A stretch of DNA of 64,000 bases from RACS-047 sp031553855 (GTDB lineage: Bacteria; Bacillota; Clostridia; Christensenellales; Pumilibacteraceae). The notes beneath the pieces were generated by a model. That model made no database searches and was not told where the DNA came from. It saw only the letters and a list, made by a program, of their open reading frames with translations. The first letter of the stretch is position 1. Every line of letters begins with the position of its first letter. Shown here in pieces: positions 50,206-59,339 of this stretch. Where the stretch lies: positions 1 to 64,000 of the forward strand of contig JAVBKW010000001.1 of NCBI GenBank assembly GCA_031553855.1, in the 5' to 3' direction. Position numbers and translations under genes: made by a program.

Positions 50206-51480
50206 GTGATACCTATACTAAAATCCGGAGACGACCTCTCAAGAGTTTTAAAAAGATCTCAGCTGAATATGGATGCGGCAGCAAAAACCGTGAAAGAAAT
50301 AGTCTATGACGTCCGCGACCGCGGCGACGCCGCGCTTTTTGAATATACTGCAAAGTTCGACGGTATCACTCTTGATCAAAATACGGTTGAGGTGAGCGAA
50401 AAGGAAAAAATTGAAGCGTATGGAGCCGTGCCGGAAAGCGTTTTAAAAGCGATGCGCAACGCTAAAGAAAATATTTTAAACTATCATGTGCGTCAAAAAA
50501 GAGCCGATAATCTTGTATCTGAGAACGGTAAAACTACAGGTTGGCTTTTTAGGCCCGTCAAAAGAGCCGGAATTTATGTTCCGGGCGGTAAAGCCGCTTA
50601 TCCCAGCTCCGTGCTTATGTGCGCGCTGCCCGCTGTCGTTGCGGGCGTCAAAGAGATAATTATGGTCACGCCTGCGGGCAAATATCTTAATCCGCTTACT
50701 ATCGCGGCGGCGTGCGAATGCGGAGTGAGCCGTATCTTTAAGGTCGGAGGCGCGCAAAGTATAGCGGCGATGGCGTTCGGCACTCAAAGCGTGCCGAAAG
50801 TAGACGTGATTTCAGGGCCCGGAAACATCTACGTCACGCTTGCAAAAAAAGAAGTCTACGGAAACGTCGCGATAGATATGATAGCAGGGCCCAGCGAGAT
50901 ACTGATAATTGCGGACAGCTCTGCGGACCCTGAATTTTTAGCCGCGGACATCCTCTCTCAAGCCGAGCATGACGAGCTTGCTATGAGCGTACTTTTGACT
51001 GATGATCCGTCTTTAGCCGAAAATACGCGCAAGCAGGTTTTGATTCAGCTTGAAAAATTAGAAAAAAAAGAAATAGCCGGAAAATCTCTGGAAAACTACG
51101 GAACGATAATAGTAACAAAAAACATTGATGAGGCGGTCGAGCTTTCAAATAAAATCGCGCCCGAACATTTAGAGCTATGCGTAAAAAACCCTCCGGATTT
51201 TATAGATAAAATTACCGATGCGGGCGCGGTATTTGTAGGCAATTATTCGCCGGAGCCTTTAGGAGATTATTATGCAGGCCCCAACCACGTTCTGCCCACA
51301 AGCGGCACTGCAAAGTATTTTTCTGCGCTGTCGGTCGATAATTACGTCAAGAAAATCAGCTATATCCGCTATGACGAAAAGGCTTTAACGGCGGCTGCGG
51401 GCGACATTATCGAGCTTGCGCAAACCGAAGGGTTGACGGCCCATGCTAATACCTTAAAAGTTAGAATATCCAGAAAATAA
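50206..51480 (+). CDS. hisD: Histidinol dehydrogenase
   Basis: A 424-residue zinc enzyme that oxidises histidinol to histidine in two NAD steps. The motifs VPGGKAAYPSSVLM, GPGNIYVTLAKKEV, DMIAGPSEI, the metal-site segment SQAEHDE and APEHLEL are all present, and GPNHVLPTSGTA is near the end. The start is GTG behind GAGGAGC. Length is normal for the family. Confidence 0.95.
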   Translation: MIPILKSGDDLSRVLKRSQLNMDAAAKTVKEIVYDVRDRGDAALFEYTAKFDGITLDQNTVEVSEKEKIEAYGAVPESVLKAMRNAKENILNYHVRQKRADNLVSENGKTTGWLFRPVKRAGIYVPGGKAAYPSSVLMCALPAVVAGVKEIIMVTPAGKYLNPLTIAAACECGVSRIFKVGGAQSIAAMAFGTQSVPKVDVISGPGNIYVTLAKKEVYGNVAIDMIAGPSEILIIADSSADPEFLAADILSQAEHDELAMSVLLTDDPSLAENTRKQVLIQLEKLEKKEIAGKSLENYGTIIVTKNIDEAVELSNKIAPEHLELCVKNPPDFIDKITDAGAVFVGNYSPEPLGDYYAGPNHVLPTSGTAKYFSALSVDNYVKKISYIRYDEKALTAAAGDIIELAQTEGLTAHANTLKVRISRK

Positions 51481-51541
51481 TTAATCGTTTGATGTGCGTC
51501 GGCAACAAGCCGATAGCAGACAAAAGGAGATCATTGTAAAA

Positions 51542-52120
51542 ATGAGAATCGGAGAAACGGAGAGAAAAACAAAGGAAACGTCTATCAGCGTAAAGCTGAA
51601 TCTTGACGGCAGCGGCAAAAACTCTATCGATACGGGCGTCGGTTTTTTAGACCATATGCTTGAGCTTTTTGCCTGCCACGGCAGCTTTGATCTGGACGTT
51701 ATATGCAAGGGCGACACAAAAGTTGACGCTCATCATTCGGTCGAGGATATCGGCATAGTCCTTGGAAAGCAAATTTACGCTTTGCTGGGCGATAAGAAGG
51801 GCATAAACAGATATGCCAATTGCTATGTGCCGATGGACGAAAGCCTTGCCCGCAGCGTTATCGATGTGAGCGGGCGGCCGTTTTTAGCTTTTAACGGCCA
51901 GCTTAAGGGAAAGATAGGCGAGTTTGACGCAGAGCTTATCGAGGAGTTTTTCCGCGCGGTTGCAACGTATGGACTTATGACAGTTCATATCGACGTTCTT
52001 GCCGGATCTAATCTGCATCATATCGCGGAGGCTGTTTTTAAGTCCTTTGCGCGCGCGCTTAAAGAGGCTGTAAAAATAACCGGCGATAAAATACCGAGCA
52101 GTAAGGGGTCGCTTGAATGA
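51542..52120 (+). CDS. hisB: Imidazoleglycerol-phosphate dehydratase
   Basis: A 192-residue single-function HisB. The metal-binding repeats are GFLDHMLELFACHG and DAHHSVEDIGI in the first half and the HHIAEA region in the second. There is no fused histidinol-phosphatase domain. ATG 51542 has AAGGAGA upstream; an earlier in-frame ATG lies in the intergenic leader. The last codons overlap hisA by 4 nt. Confidence 0.95.
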   Translation: MRIGETERKTKETSISVKLNLDGSGKNSIDTGVGFLDHMLELFACHGSFDLDVICKGDTKVDAHHSVEDIGIVLGKQIYALLGDKKGINRYANCYVPMDESLARSVIDVSGRPFLAFNGQLKGKIGEFDAELIEEFFRAVATYGLMTVHIDVLAGSNLHHIAEAVFKSFARALKEAVKITGDKIPSSKGSLE

Positions 52121-52842
52121 TACTTTTTCCCGCAATAGATATTTTAGACGGTAAAAGCGTAAGGCTTTTGTACGGAGATTTTGATAAGGTCACAGTTTAC
52201 GGCGACCCTGTAGATATGGCAAAAAAATGGCAGGCGCAGGGCGCGCAGTTTTTGCATATCGTAGACCTAGACGGGGCTAAAACCGGAAGAGGAGCAAACC
52301 TCGACGTTGTTAAAAAAATTGCCGCAAGCGTCGATATTCCCGTTCAGCTCGGCGGCGGCATAAGGACGATCGACGATATATCGCTGCGTATAAATCATGC
52401 GGGAGTAAACCGCGTTATTTTAGGTTCATCGTGCTGCCTTGATCCGCATATAATTGATCAGGCTTTAAGTATGTTCGGCGAAGAAAAAATAGTTTGCGGT
52501 ATAGACGCTAAGGATAACAAGGTCGCTATTAAAGGTTGGGTGGAAAAAGTGGATATTTCACCGATACAGCTTGGTAAAGTCATGAAAGCAAAGGGCGTAA
52601 AATACGTAGTTTACACCGATATCAGCCGCGACGGCGCACTAACCGGGGTTAATTACTTAGCTTGCGCCCATATGGCTGAAGAAACTGGGCTCAACGTTAT
52701 TGCAAGCGGCGGAGTAAGCAGTCTTGACGATATAAAAAAGCTTGATTCGTTAAAACTTTACGGCGCGATACTCGGTAAGGCGATTTACAGCGGCGTATTT
52801 GACGTTAAGGACGCTATCAAAGCATTAAAGGAAAATTATTAA
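52117..52842 (+). CDS. hisA: ProFAR isomerase (HisA)
   Basis: A 241-residue TIM-barrel isomerase. The first catalytic Asp is in PAIDILDGKSVRL, the phosphate loops are LGGGIR and ASGGVS, and the second Asp is in YTDISRDG. It isomerises the product of HisIE. It overlaps hisB by ATGA and hisIE by one base, so the three genes are translationally coupled. Confidence 0.94.
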   Translation: MILFPAIDILDGKSVRLLYGDFDKVTVYGDPVDMAKKWQAQGAQFLHIVDLDGAKTGRGANLDVVKKIAASVDIPVQLGGGIRTIDDISLRINHAGVNRVILGSSCCLDPHIIDQALSMFGEEKIVCGIDAKDNKVAIKGWVEKVDISPIQLGKVMKAKGVKYVVYTDISRDGALTGVNYLACAHMAEETGLNVIASGGVSSLDDIKKLDSLKLYGAILGKAIYSGVFDVKDAIKALKENY

Positions 52843-53486
52843 TGAATACGGATATTATCAGTAAAATCAAATTTGACGAAAAAGGCCTTGTTCCGGCAAT
52901 AGCGCAGGACGTTTTTACAAATAAAGTCTTAATGCAGGCGTATATGAACAGGGAGGCGTTAGAGCTTACCTTATCAACAAAGAAAGCGTATTATTACAGC
53001 CGCAGTCGTAAAGAGCTGTGGCTAAAAGGCGAAACGAGCGGTCATTTTCAGGAGGTAGTCAGCGTAAGCACAGACTGCGACTATGACTGTGTTTTGCTGA
53101 AAATCATTCAGACCGGGCCCGCTTGCCACACCGGGCAGGAGTCTTGCTTTTTCAATGAAATCGAAACGTTTAAGGATATCGCCGATATCGCCATATTAAA
53201 GAGCGATATCGATACTATAAAGGAGCGCAAAGAAAATCCGGCGGAAGGCTCGTATACAAACTACCTTTTAACAAAAGGCAAGGAAAAAATCTGCAAAAAA
53301 ATAGGTGAGGAAAGCTCGGAAATTATAATAGCTGCAATGAAAGACGATAATAATGAGCTTGCCTGCGAGTGCGCGGATCTGTTGTATCATATGTTTGTGC
53401 TGCTTGAAGCTCAAAATTCCGATTTTTACGACGTGCTTAAAGTCCTGCGCGAGCGGCGCGAAAACGAAAGAAAACGCAATTATTAA
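52842..53486 (+). CDS. hisI: Bifunctional phosphoribosyl-AMP cyclohydrolase / phosphoribosyl-ATP pyrophosphatase
   Basis: A 214-residue HisIE fusion. Residues about 1-110 are the HisI zinc domain (YYSRSRKELWLKGETSGH, with Cys in DCDYDC and TGPACHTG). Residues about 120-205 are HisE, with the acidic helix motif GEESSEIIIA. It performs the second and third steps of histidine synthesis. It closes the operon. hisC, hisH and hisF, which usually lie among these genes, are absent here. Confidence 0.94.
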   Translation: MNTDIISKIKFDEKGLVPAIAQDVFTNKVLMQAYMNREALELTLSTKKAYYYSRSRKELWLKGETSGHFQEVVSVSTDCDYDCVLLKIIQTGPACHTGQESCFFNEIETFKDIADIAILKSDIDTIKERKENPAEGSYTNYLLTKGKEKICKKIGEESSEIIIAAMKDDNNELACECADLLYHMFVLLEAQNSDFYDVLKVLRERRENERKRNY

Positions 53487-53495
53487 ATCGTCAAA

Positions 53496-55679
53496 ATGGT
53501 TACGCAAAAGAAAAACAGAGCAATTAATTTCAGATCATTTCTTCTTATTACCGCCGTTATTATATCGGCGGTAATTTGCGGTTATCTTACTCAAATCAAT
53601 AAAACTGCGGGTTGGATAGTGTTTGTGATTGCTCTCTTTGTTTTCACCGCGGTCATTTTGTTGTCATTTGCTTATCTTAAAAGGACGTACGTTTTAATTT
53701 CAGTCATCATTTCCGCGGTTATGTTTATAATAGTATTTATAAATATAGTCGCGGTTTTTGAAAACCGCCATAATAAAAATATTGTCGAAAAAAGAAATTA
53801 TGAAATAGCCGGAACCATAGACAGCATAAATCACAGCGAGCCAGATTTTGTTATCGTTTTAAAGGACGTTTCTATCGGGGTAGAGCAGGTCAAAGGTAAA
53901 TGCCGCGTCGTCGTTCCCGAATCGAAAAAGGACGGCGTTATTTTTTATGCCGCGCCCGGAGACGCCGTTAAATTCAAATCTGCGGTGTATTTTGTTAAGC
54001 TTGTCTCCGACTCAGGCAAAGTTAATACGGCCTCTTTTAAAACCAACGTTCGTTATACCTCGTACGTTGATGATTCGTCCAGCTTAAGTTTTACTACCGG
54101 CAGGGCAGGCGCGTTGAAACGCTTAAGTATGAATATAGAAACAATTTTAGAAAACGCAATGGGCGGCGAGCTTGGCGGATTAGCGTTCGGAATACTCACG
54201 GGAGATAAAACCGGCATCGCGGACGAGGCCAGAAACAGCTTTAACGTCAGCGGACTGGGGCATCTTCTAGCGGTTTCGGGGCTGCATATCGGCTTTATCT
54301 GCGCCGCTCTCACAAAACTGTTCGACGCGCTGCGCGTCAATAAAAAGGTTACATTTTTCATTGTTTTAAGCTTTTTGATATTTTATATGGTTCTGTCGGA
54401 TTTTTCTTCCTCTGTTATCCGTGCAATAATAATGTGCGCGGTCATGTCGGGCGCGCGGCTTATTAATAAATGGTATGATCCGCTTTCATCATTGCAATTT
54501 GCGGTATGCGTAATTTTAACTTTATTTCCGCTTTATCTTTTCGACGCCGGTTTTAATTTAAGCGCAACGGCCGTATTCGGAATAATCATATTTTCCAAAT
54601 CAATAAAGAAATTTTTTATGATGATAAAATTTCCTAAATTCATCGCCGCTTCGCTTTCAACGGTAATTTCGGTACAGATAGGCATTTTACCGGCAATGAT
54701 ATTTTATTTTAAAGAGATACAAATATATTCCATTTTTGTAAACCTATTATTAATGCCGCTAATATCTATTACCTTTATGGCGATTTTGATATCGCTCGTA
54801 CTCACGCTGATTTTTCCGTTTTTTAGTATTCTGATAAGTTTTTCCGGCATTTTGCTTTCTTTTATAAATACCGTCGCGTATGCCGTTTCGCTTTTGCCGT
54901 ATTCTTTGATTTATTATTCTTCTACCGCTCTGATAATGCTAAGTTACATACCGTATTTTTTCATAAGCCGTTTTTATATGAAAAGGCGAAAAGTTGAACC
55001 CGTTAAAATCATTTCATTGGTTTTATGCGCTGCGCTCTCGCTCAGCGGTCTTGTGCTTGACAAAGGTCCCAAGCTTGATAATGCGCTGATTCCCTTAAAC
55101 AGTTACTCATCCTTTTCAAGTATCGTCATAAACGAAGGCAAAACGTATGTTGTAGGGGCTATGCCGTCTGCTAATATTTTAGAAAGCTATATCAAAAGCA
55201 AATACTTTAAAGAAACGGAGGCGATCTTTTTAACAAGCCTCAGTAAACCGGAGGCGCGCCAGCTTGCAAATTTTGTGCGCAGGAATAAGGTCAATAAAAT
55301 ATATTTGCCGCTTGAGGCTGAAATGGACGGACTTGAATTGCTCATTGAAGAAAAAGTGGATAATTTTTATCTTTTGAGTGAAAACGATTTGCTCTTTGAC
55401 GCTTTCAACGCTATTTATGAAGGTGAAAATTTTTTGGGGTATAAAATGAAAACAAAAGAAGTTTCCCTCTTATTTAGTAAAAAGCTCTATTTAGATAAAG
55501 ACGCATTTATTGAGGCATATAACGATTGCGCTATCATCCGTACTTTCTGGAGCGGCGAAGCTTCTGACGGTCGTATACTCTTGTGTAACTACTCAACCGA
55601 AAATAGTGGCGGAAATACTTTCGATTATAATTATCTTTTAGATTTTAAAAAAGGCACGATTTATAAAAACGTCCTTTAA
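53496..55679 (+). CDS. comEC: ComEC/Rec2 family DNA-uptake channel with a degenerate C-terminal domain
   Basis: A 727-residue membrane protein. It has an N-terminal helix pair and OB-like DUF4131 region (about 1-190), then the competence domain (about 210-510) with the signature HLLAVSGLHIGF and roughly ten helices. The last 190 residues occupy the place of the metallo-beta-lactamase domain found in long ComEC proteins. The expected HxHxDH metal motif is not there; the corresponding segment reads FLTSLSKPEARQL. DNA import may be kept without the nuclease-like activity. It starts 9 nt after hisIE without a clear ribosome site. Confidence 0.82.
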   Translation: MVTQKKNRAINFRSFLLITAVIISAVICGYLTQINKTAGWIVFVIALFVFTAVILLSFAYLKRTYVLISVIISAVMFIIVFINIVAVFENRHNKNIVEKRNYEIAGTIDSINHSEPDFVIVLKDVSIGVEQVKGKCRVVVPESKKDGVIFYAAPGDAVKFKSAVYFVKLVSDSGKVNTASFKTNVRYTSYVDDSSSLSFTTGRAGALKRLSMNIETILENAMGGELGGLAFGILTGDKTGIADEARNSFNVSGLGHLLAVSGLHIGFICAALTKLFDALRVNKKVTFFIVLSFLIFYMVLSDFSSSVIRAIIMCAVMSGARLINKWYDPLSSLQFAVCVILTLFPLYLFDAGFNLSATAVFGIIIFSKSIKKFFMMIKFPKFIAASLSTVISVQIGILPAMIFYFKEIQIYSIFVNLLLMPLISITFMAILISLVLTLIFPFFSILISFSGILLSFINTVAYAVSLLPYSLIYYSSTALIMLSYIPYFFISRFYMKRRKVEPVKIISLVLCAALSLSGLVLDKGPKLDNALIPLNSYSSFSSIVINEGKTYVVGAMPSANILESYIKSKYFKETEAIFLTSLSKPEARQLANFVRRNKVNKIYLPLEAEMDGLELLIEEKVDNFYLLSENDLLFDAFNAIYEGENFLGYKMKTKEVSLLFSKKLYLDKDAFIEAYNDCAIIRTFWSGEASDGRILLCNYSTENSGGNTFDYNYLLDFKKGTIYKNVL

Positions 55680-55751
55680 AACTAAAAAAATTCTTTTAAT
55701 GTGTATTTACTAAATATTAAATATATGCTAAAATAATAAGGGGAGGCTGCT

Positions 55752-56273
55752 ATGGAAACAAAAGATAATTTGCGCGATATAAAAAATAGAGAACGTAATA
55801 TAGAGAGCGCAGAGCTAATAAATCGTTCAAGTGTTTTCGGGCCGGATCTGATACTTAATGAACTCGATCTTGTTATGAATTTTAGTGACCCGTATCATAT
55901 AGAATCTTCAATATTGACTCTTTTAACGTATCTTGGTTTCCGCCAAAATGATTTAGGCTATAAGTATTCCATATTTATCATCAGCGAGTGCGTAATAAAT
56001 ATGGAAGTACCCAGCGTGCTTAAGCTGCAATATCAAAAATGTGCGGTAACATTTAACGTAACGGCGGCAAGCGTTGAGCAAAATATAAAAAACGCTATTA
56101 AGGAAGCGCAAAAAAACGGAAAGCTAAAAAGGCTTAACGATTTATTTGAAGGCGAATTTATAGGGACGGGTAATGTGGGCAATTCGCATTTGATCACATG
56201 TTTGTGCCAGCGTTTGATTATTTGCCGCAAATATAAGAAAAATTTTTATCACCATAGGGCGGATATTTATTAA
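55752..56273 (+). CDS. Stand-alone Spo0A C-terminal-domain-like DNA-binding protein
   Basis: A 173-residue protein. Residues about 50-160 align by eye with the sigma-interacting DNA-binding domain of Spo0A: ILTLLTYLGFRQNDLGYKY corresponds to ITSIIHEIGVPAHIKGYLY, TAASVEQNIKNAIKEA to TASRVERAIRHAIEVA, and LNDLFEG to the segment before the last helices. The receiver domain is missing; the first 45 residues are polar and probably disordered. It may be a non-phosphorylated relative acting on 0A-type boxes, or a regulator of another process. Ribosome site GGGGAGG. Palindrome copy 4 follows the stop. Confidence 0.72.
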   Translation: METKDNLRDIKNRERNIESAELINRSSVFGPDLILNELDLVMNFSDPYHIESSILTLLTYLGFRQNDLGYKYSIFIISECVINMEVPSVLKLQYQKCAVTFNVTAASVEQNIKNAIKEAQKNGKLKRLNDLFEGEFIGTGNVGNSHLITCLCQRLIICRKYKKNFYHHRADIY

Positions 56274-56292
56274 GATTTATCGCATTGAATTT

Positions 56293-56315
56293 AGTACTAT
56301 GTCAGACATAACACT
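56293..56315. repeat. 23-bp intergenic palindrome, copy 4
   Basis: Arms AGTACTATGTC and GACATAACACT around a central A, 19 nt after the Spo0A_C-like stop and about 70 nt before the methionine synthase gene. Confidence 0.8.
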
Positions 56316-56386
56316 CAAAATACGGAAATTTGTGTTAAAAAATAGGAAAAATTCTAAAAAATAGAACAATCGCGGACATAGAATAA

Positions 56387-58102
56387 ATGAAAATATTAAA
56401 TTATATAAAAAATAACGTAGTTTTTTTTGACGGCGGTATGGGAACTCTATTGCAGGAAAAAGGCTATGACCGTCTTCCTGAAACGCTTAATTTTTCGGAT
56501 CCGTCCGTTATAGCCGGAATACATCGTGAATACGTTGTCGCCGGAGCCGATATCATAACGACCAACACTTTCAACTCCATTTCGTTGAAGTTGAAGCAAT
56601 TCGGTATTGATACCGTCGAAAACATAAAAGCAGCAATTGAACTTGCCAAAAGCGCGGGGCCTAAATTTATTGTTTTGGGATTAGGGTCGCTGGGCAAACT
56701 GATCGAGCCAACCGGGGAGCTGACTTTTGACGAAGCTTATGAGCTTTTTATAGAAGAACTAGTAGCTGCTGAGGATAAAACCGACGCGATTTTACTCGAA
56801 ACTTGTTCCGATCTTGCCGAAGCTAAAGCCTTTTGTTTAGCGTGTAAAGAGCATTCTAAGCTGCCTTTTTTCGTTACTATGACATACACCGGCGGCAGAA
56901 CTTTTCTCGGAGTTTCGCCTCAAAACGCTGCGATAACTTTGGCGGCGTTCGGAGTTTCTGCGCTCGGCGTTAATTGTTCGGCGGGGCCGCTGCAAATGTT
57001 TGAGGTCGTTTCTGAGCTTTTGAATTATTCAAAAGTTCCCGTAATCGTTCAGCCGAACGCAGGTTTGCCGAAGATTCTGAACGGAAAAACTATATATGAT
57101 ATTGCGGTAAAAGATTTTTGCGATGCCGTTACAAAAATGATCGATAAGGGCGTTGCTATAGTCGGAGGCTGCTGCGGGACTACGCCTAAATTTATCCGTG
57201 AGCTAGTCCGGCAAAACGGCGGTAAAAAACGGGCAAAAACTCAATATGAAAAAATTACAGCCGTTACAAGCGCAACGCAGGTTGTAAATTTTAGCTTGGC
57301 TCCCATAATTATTGGAGAGAGGATAAATCCGACCGGAAAAAAATTGATGGCGGACGCGTTAAGAAGCGGAAATTTGAGCTATATTTTGGACGAAGCGATC
57401 GCGCAAAGCGAGTGCGGCGCGCAGATACTTGACGTTAATTGCGGGCTGCCGGACGTTGATGAAAAAACGCTGCTGAAGCAAATGGTAAAGGAAATCTGTG
57501 AAGTTTGCTTTCTGCCGCTGCAGCTGGACAGCTCCGATCATTCCGCGCTTGAAAATGCGGCGAGGTATTATGTAGGAAAACCTATTTTAAACTCAGTAAA
57601 CGGTAAAGCGGAAAGCTTGAAAGCCGTATTTCCGATAGCAAAAAAATACGGTGCGGCAGTTATTGGTTTGACAATGGATGAAAACGGAATTCCTGCGAAA
57701 GCGGAAGGGCGGCTTGAGATCGCAAGAAAAATCATTAATGAGGCGAAAAAGTACGGTATTGATAAGGAAGATATAATTATTGACTGCCTTGCCTTAACGG
57801 CCGCCTCATCGCAGCCGGAAATAAAAGAAACGTTAAAGGCGATAGGCTTTGTAAAAAAGCTGGGCGTTAAAACGCTGCTGGGCGTAAGCAATATTTCGTT
57901 CGGCTTGCCGAACCGGCCTCTTTTAAACAGCGTATATCTGTCTCTTGCGCTTAATTCCGGATTGGATGCCTGTATAATTGACCCGCTATCTATACAAATG
58001 ACTGAAACGATCCGCGCTTACAATGTGCTGAATAATACAGACGTTGACGCAGAGCAATATATCAAAAATCTTTCAGATAAATCGCGTGATAATAAAATAT
58101 AG
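56387..58102 (+). CDS. Methionine synthase-like protein: homocysteine and folate modules only
   Basis: A 571-residue protein. Residues about 1-280 are the homocysteine S-methyltransferase barrel with its zinc cysteines in GVNCSAGP and VGGCCGTTP. Residues about 300-560 are the pterin-binding barrel (IIGERINPTGKK, LDVNCGLPDVDE). It stops there: the cobalamin-binding and SAM-reactivation modules of MetH are missing. It must work with a separate corrinoid protein, and the one at 26729-27364 is the only candidate in the window. No good ribosome site is visible. A strong terminator follows. Confidence 0.87.
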   Translation: MKILNYIKNNVVFFDGGMGTLLQEKGYDRLPETLNFSDPSVIAGIHREYVVAGADIITTNTFNSISLKLKQFGIDTVENIKAAIELAKSAGPKFIVLGLGSLGKLIEPTGELTFDEAYELFIEELVAAEDKTDAILLETCSDLAEAKAFCLACKEHSKLPFFVTMTYTGGRTFLGVSPQNAAITLAAFGVSALGVNCSAGPLQMFEVVSELLNYSKVPVIVQPNAGLPKILNGKTIYDIAVKDFCDAVTKMIDKGVAIVGGCCGTTPKFIRELVRQNGGKKRAKTQYEKITAVTSATQVVNFSLAPIIIGERINPTGKKLMADALRSGNLSYILDEAIAQSECGAQILDVNCGLPDVDEKTLLKQMVKEICEVCFLPLQLDSSDHSALENAARYYVGKPILNSVNGKAESLKAVFPIAKKYGAAVIGLTMDENGIPAKAEGRLEIARKIINEAKKYGIDKEDIIIDCLALTAASSQPEIKETLKAIGFVKKLGVKTLLGVSNISFGLPNRPLLNSVYLSLALNSGLDACIIDPLSIQMTETIRAYNVLNNTDVDAEQYIKNLSDKSRDNKI

Positions 58103-58155
58103 AGAAACCTAAAAGAACTTACCGGCTGACGCGTCCTAAAAATATAGAAGCTTAA

Positions 58156-58203
58156 AAAGGGGCTGTCTCACGAGTTTTTTTCTCGTGAGACAGCCCCTTT
58201 ACG
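58156..58203. terminator. Strong terminator after the methionine synthase gene
   Basis: A perfect 19-bp stem: AAAGGGGCTG-TCTCACGAG pairs with CTCGTGAGA-CAGCCCCTTT around a seven-T loop. Symmetry allows it to serve the convergent minus-strand gene too. Confidence 0.85.
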
Positions 58204-58292
58204 CAGTAAAACAAGTTTTTGTGATGCGGAGCGGAAGAATTAGCTCGATCTTTGCACCTTTCCATTTTTTAAGAAGTTTATTGAGTTCTTTT

Positions 58293-59201
58293 TCAGTTAC
58301 CGTCGGTTTCGTCCCTATGTTTTTTTACGGGGAACGGAATAAGCATACTGACGGTATTTTTATATTCTTGGTATGCGGGCCGTTTTGCGAGCTGCCTTTT
58401 TTCTGCCAATGGAATGCTGACAAAAACAAATAAAAGCACCATCATAACAAAACCGAAAAACATATACCACATTTGAGGCAACAGAGGCAGCATATAAAGA
58501 TAAACGCCCAGCCAGACTGAAATTTCGCCTAAGTAATTGGGATGACGGCTGTATTTCCATAAGCCTGTTTTAATTACGGCGTTAGAGTCGGTATTGTTTT
58601 TTCTGAAAACGTGCATTGAATTATCGGCAAAAAGCTCTGCCGTTGCGCCGATAATTATTACTGCCGCGCCGAAAAGCGAGATCGGATTGAATGCGAAATC
58701 GGCTAAAGTAAGGAAAATGCCGGGAAGAAGTCCCGCAAAAACAAATATTGTGGGCATCATATTTATACCGACAAAATTTAAGATATGCCAAACTGCTTTA
58801 CCGTGTTCGGTTTTGTACTTCTCATAGCGCCAGTCCTGAGTTTTAAGCGAGCTAAAAGTATACGCCCAATTGATCGTAAGCCTCCAGCTCCAAAAGCTCA
58901 ATACGCCGAAAAAGATAATATTAGAAAAACCGAAAAGGTTGAAACGTATCATTAAAAACAGTATGATAATGAACGGCATCAGGCTCCAGTACGGGTCGTA
59001 AAAACTGGAATTTTTAAAGATCAGGCCGAATGCCCACACGATAACTGTTGCGGCAACGTCCGCGACAAACACTGCCGCGGCAACGCGCCAGATATCGTCG
59101 GACGAAAGGTTGGCGGCAATCGATTCAAATACAAAATATCCAGCCACGCAGGCGATAATATAAGACAGCGTAATAAATAAGTAGCCCTTGATTCTTTCCA
59201 T
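58293..59201 (-). CDS. DUF1295 / steroid-reductase-fold membrane protein
   Basis: A 302-residue integral membrane protein with about seven helices. The C-terminal part has the family motif KYSRHPNYLGEISVWLG and a conserved acidic end (AYQEYKNTVSMLIPF), as in DUF1295 and isoprenylcysteine-methyltransferase-like proteins. These use SAM or a nicotinamide cofactor on lipid-like substrates; the reaction here is unknown. ATG 59201 follows AGAGGA; the open frame extends 44 codons further without support. It lies downstream of the PadR-type gene on the same strand. Confidence 0.8.
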   Translation of the reverse strand: MERIKGYLFITLSYIIACVAGYFVFESIAANLSSDDIWRVAAAVFVADVAATVIVWAFGLIFKNSSFYDPYWSLMPFIIILFLMIRFNLFGFSNIIFFGVLSFWSWRLTINWAYTFSSLKTQDWRYEKYKTEHGKAVWHILNFVGINMMPTIFVFAGLLPGIFLTLADFAFNPISLFGAAVIIIGATAELFADNSMHVFRKNNTDSNAVIKTGLWKYSRHPNYLGEISVWLGVYLYMLPLLPQMWYMFFGFVMMVLLFVFVSIPLAEKRQLAKRPAYQEYKNTVSMLIPFPVKKHRDETDGN

Positions 59202-59339
59202 TGTAAGTCCTCTTTTGTAGTTAGAATTGGTAACGCACTTATAAGCAATATTAGCTATTGTATAGTGAATAAATATGTTTTTTGTCTCATTAGCGGGGCG
59301 GATATTATTTTTGGTGCGGACGCTTGCCCGCAACCGGTA

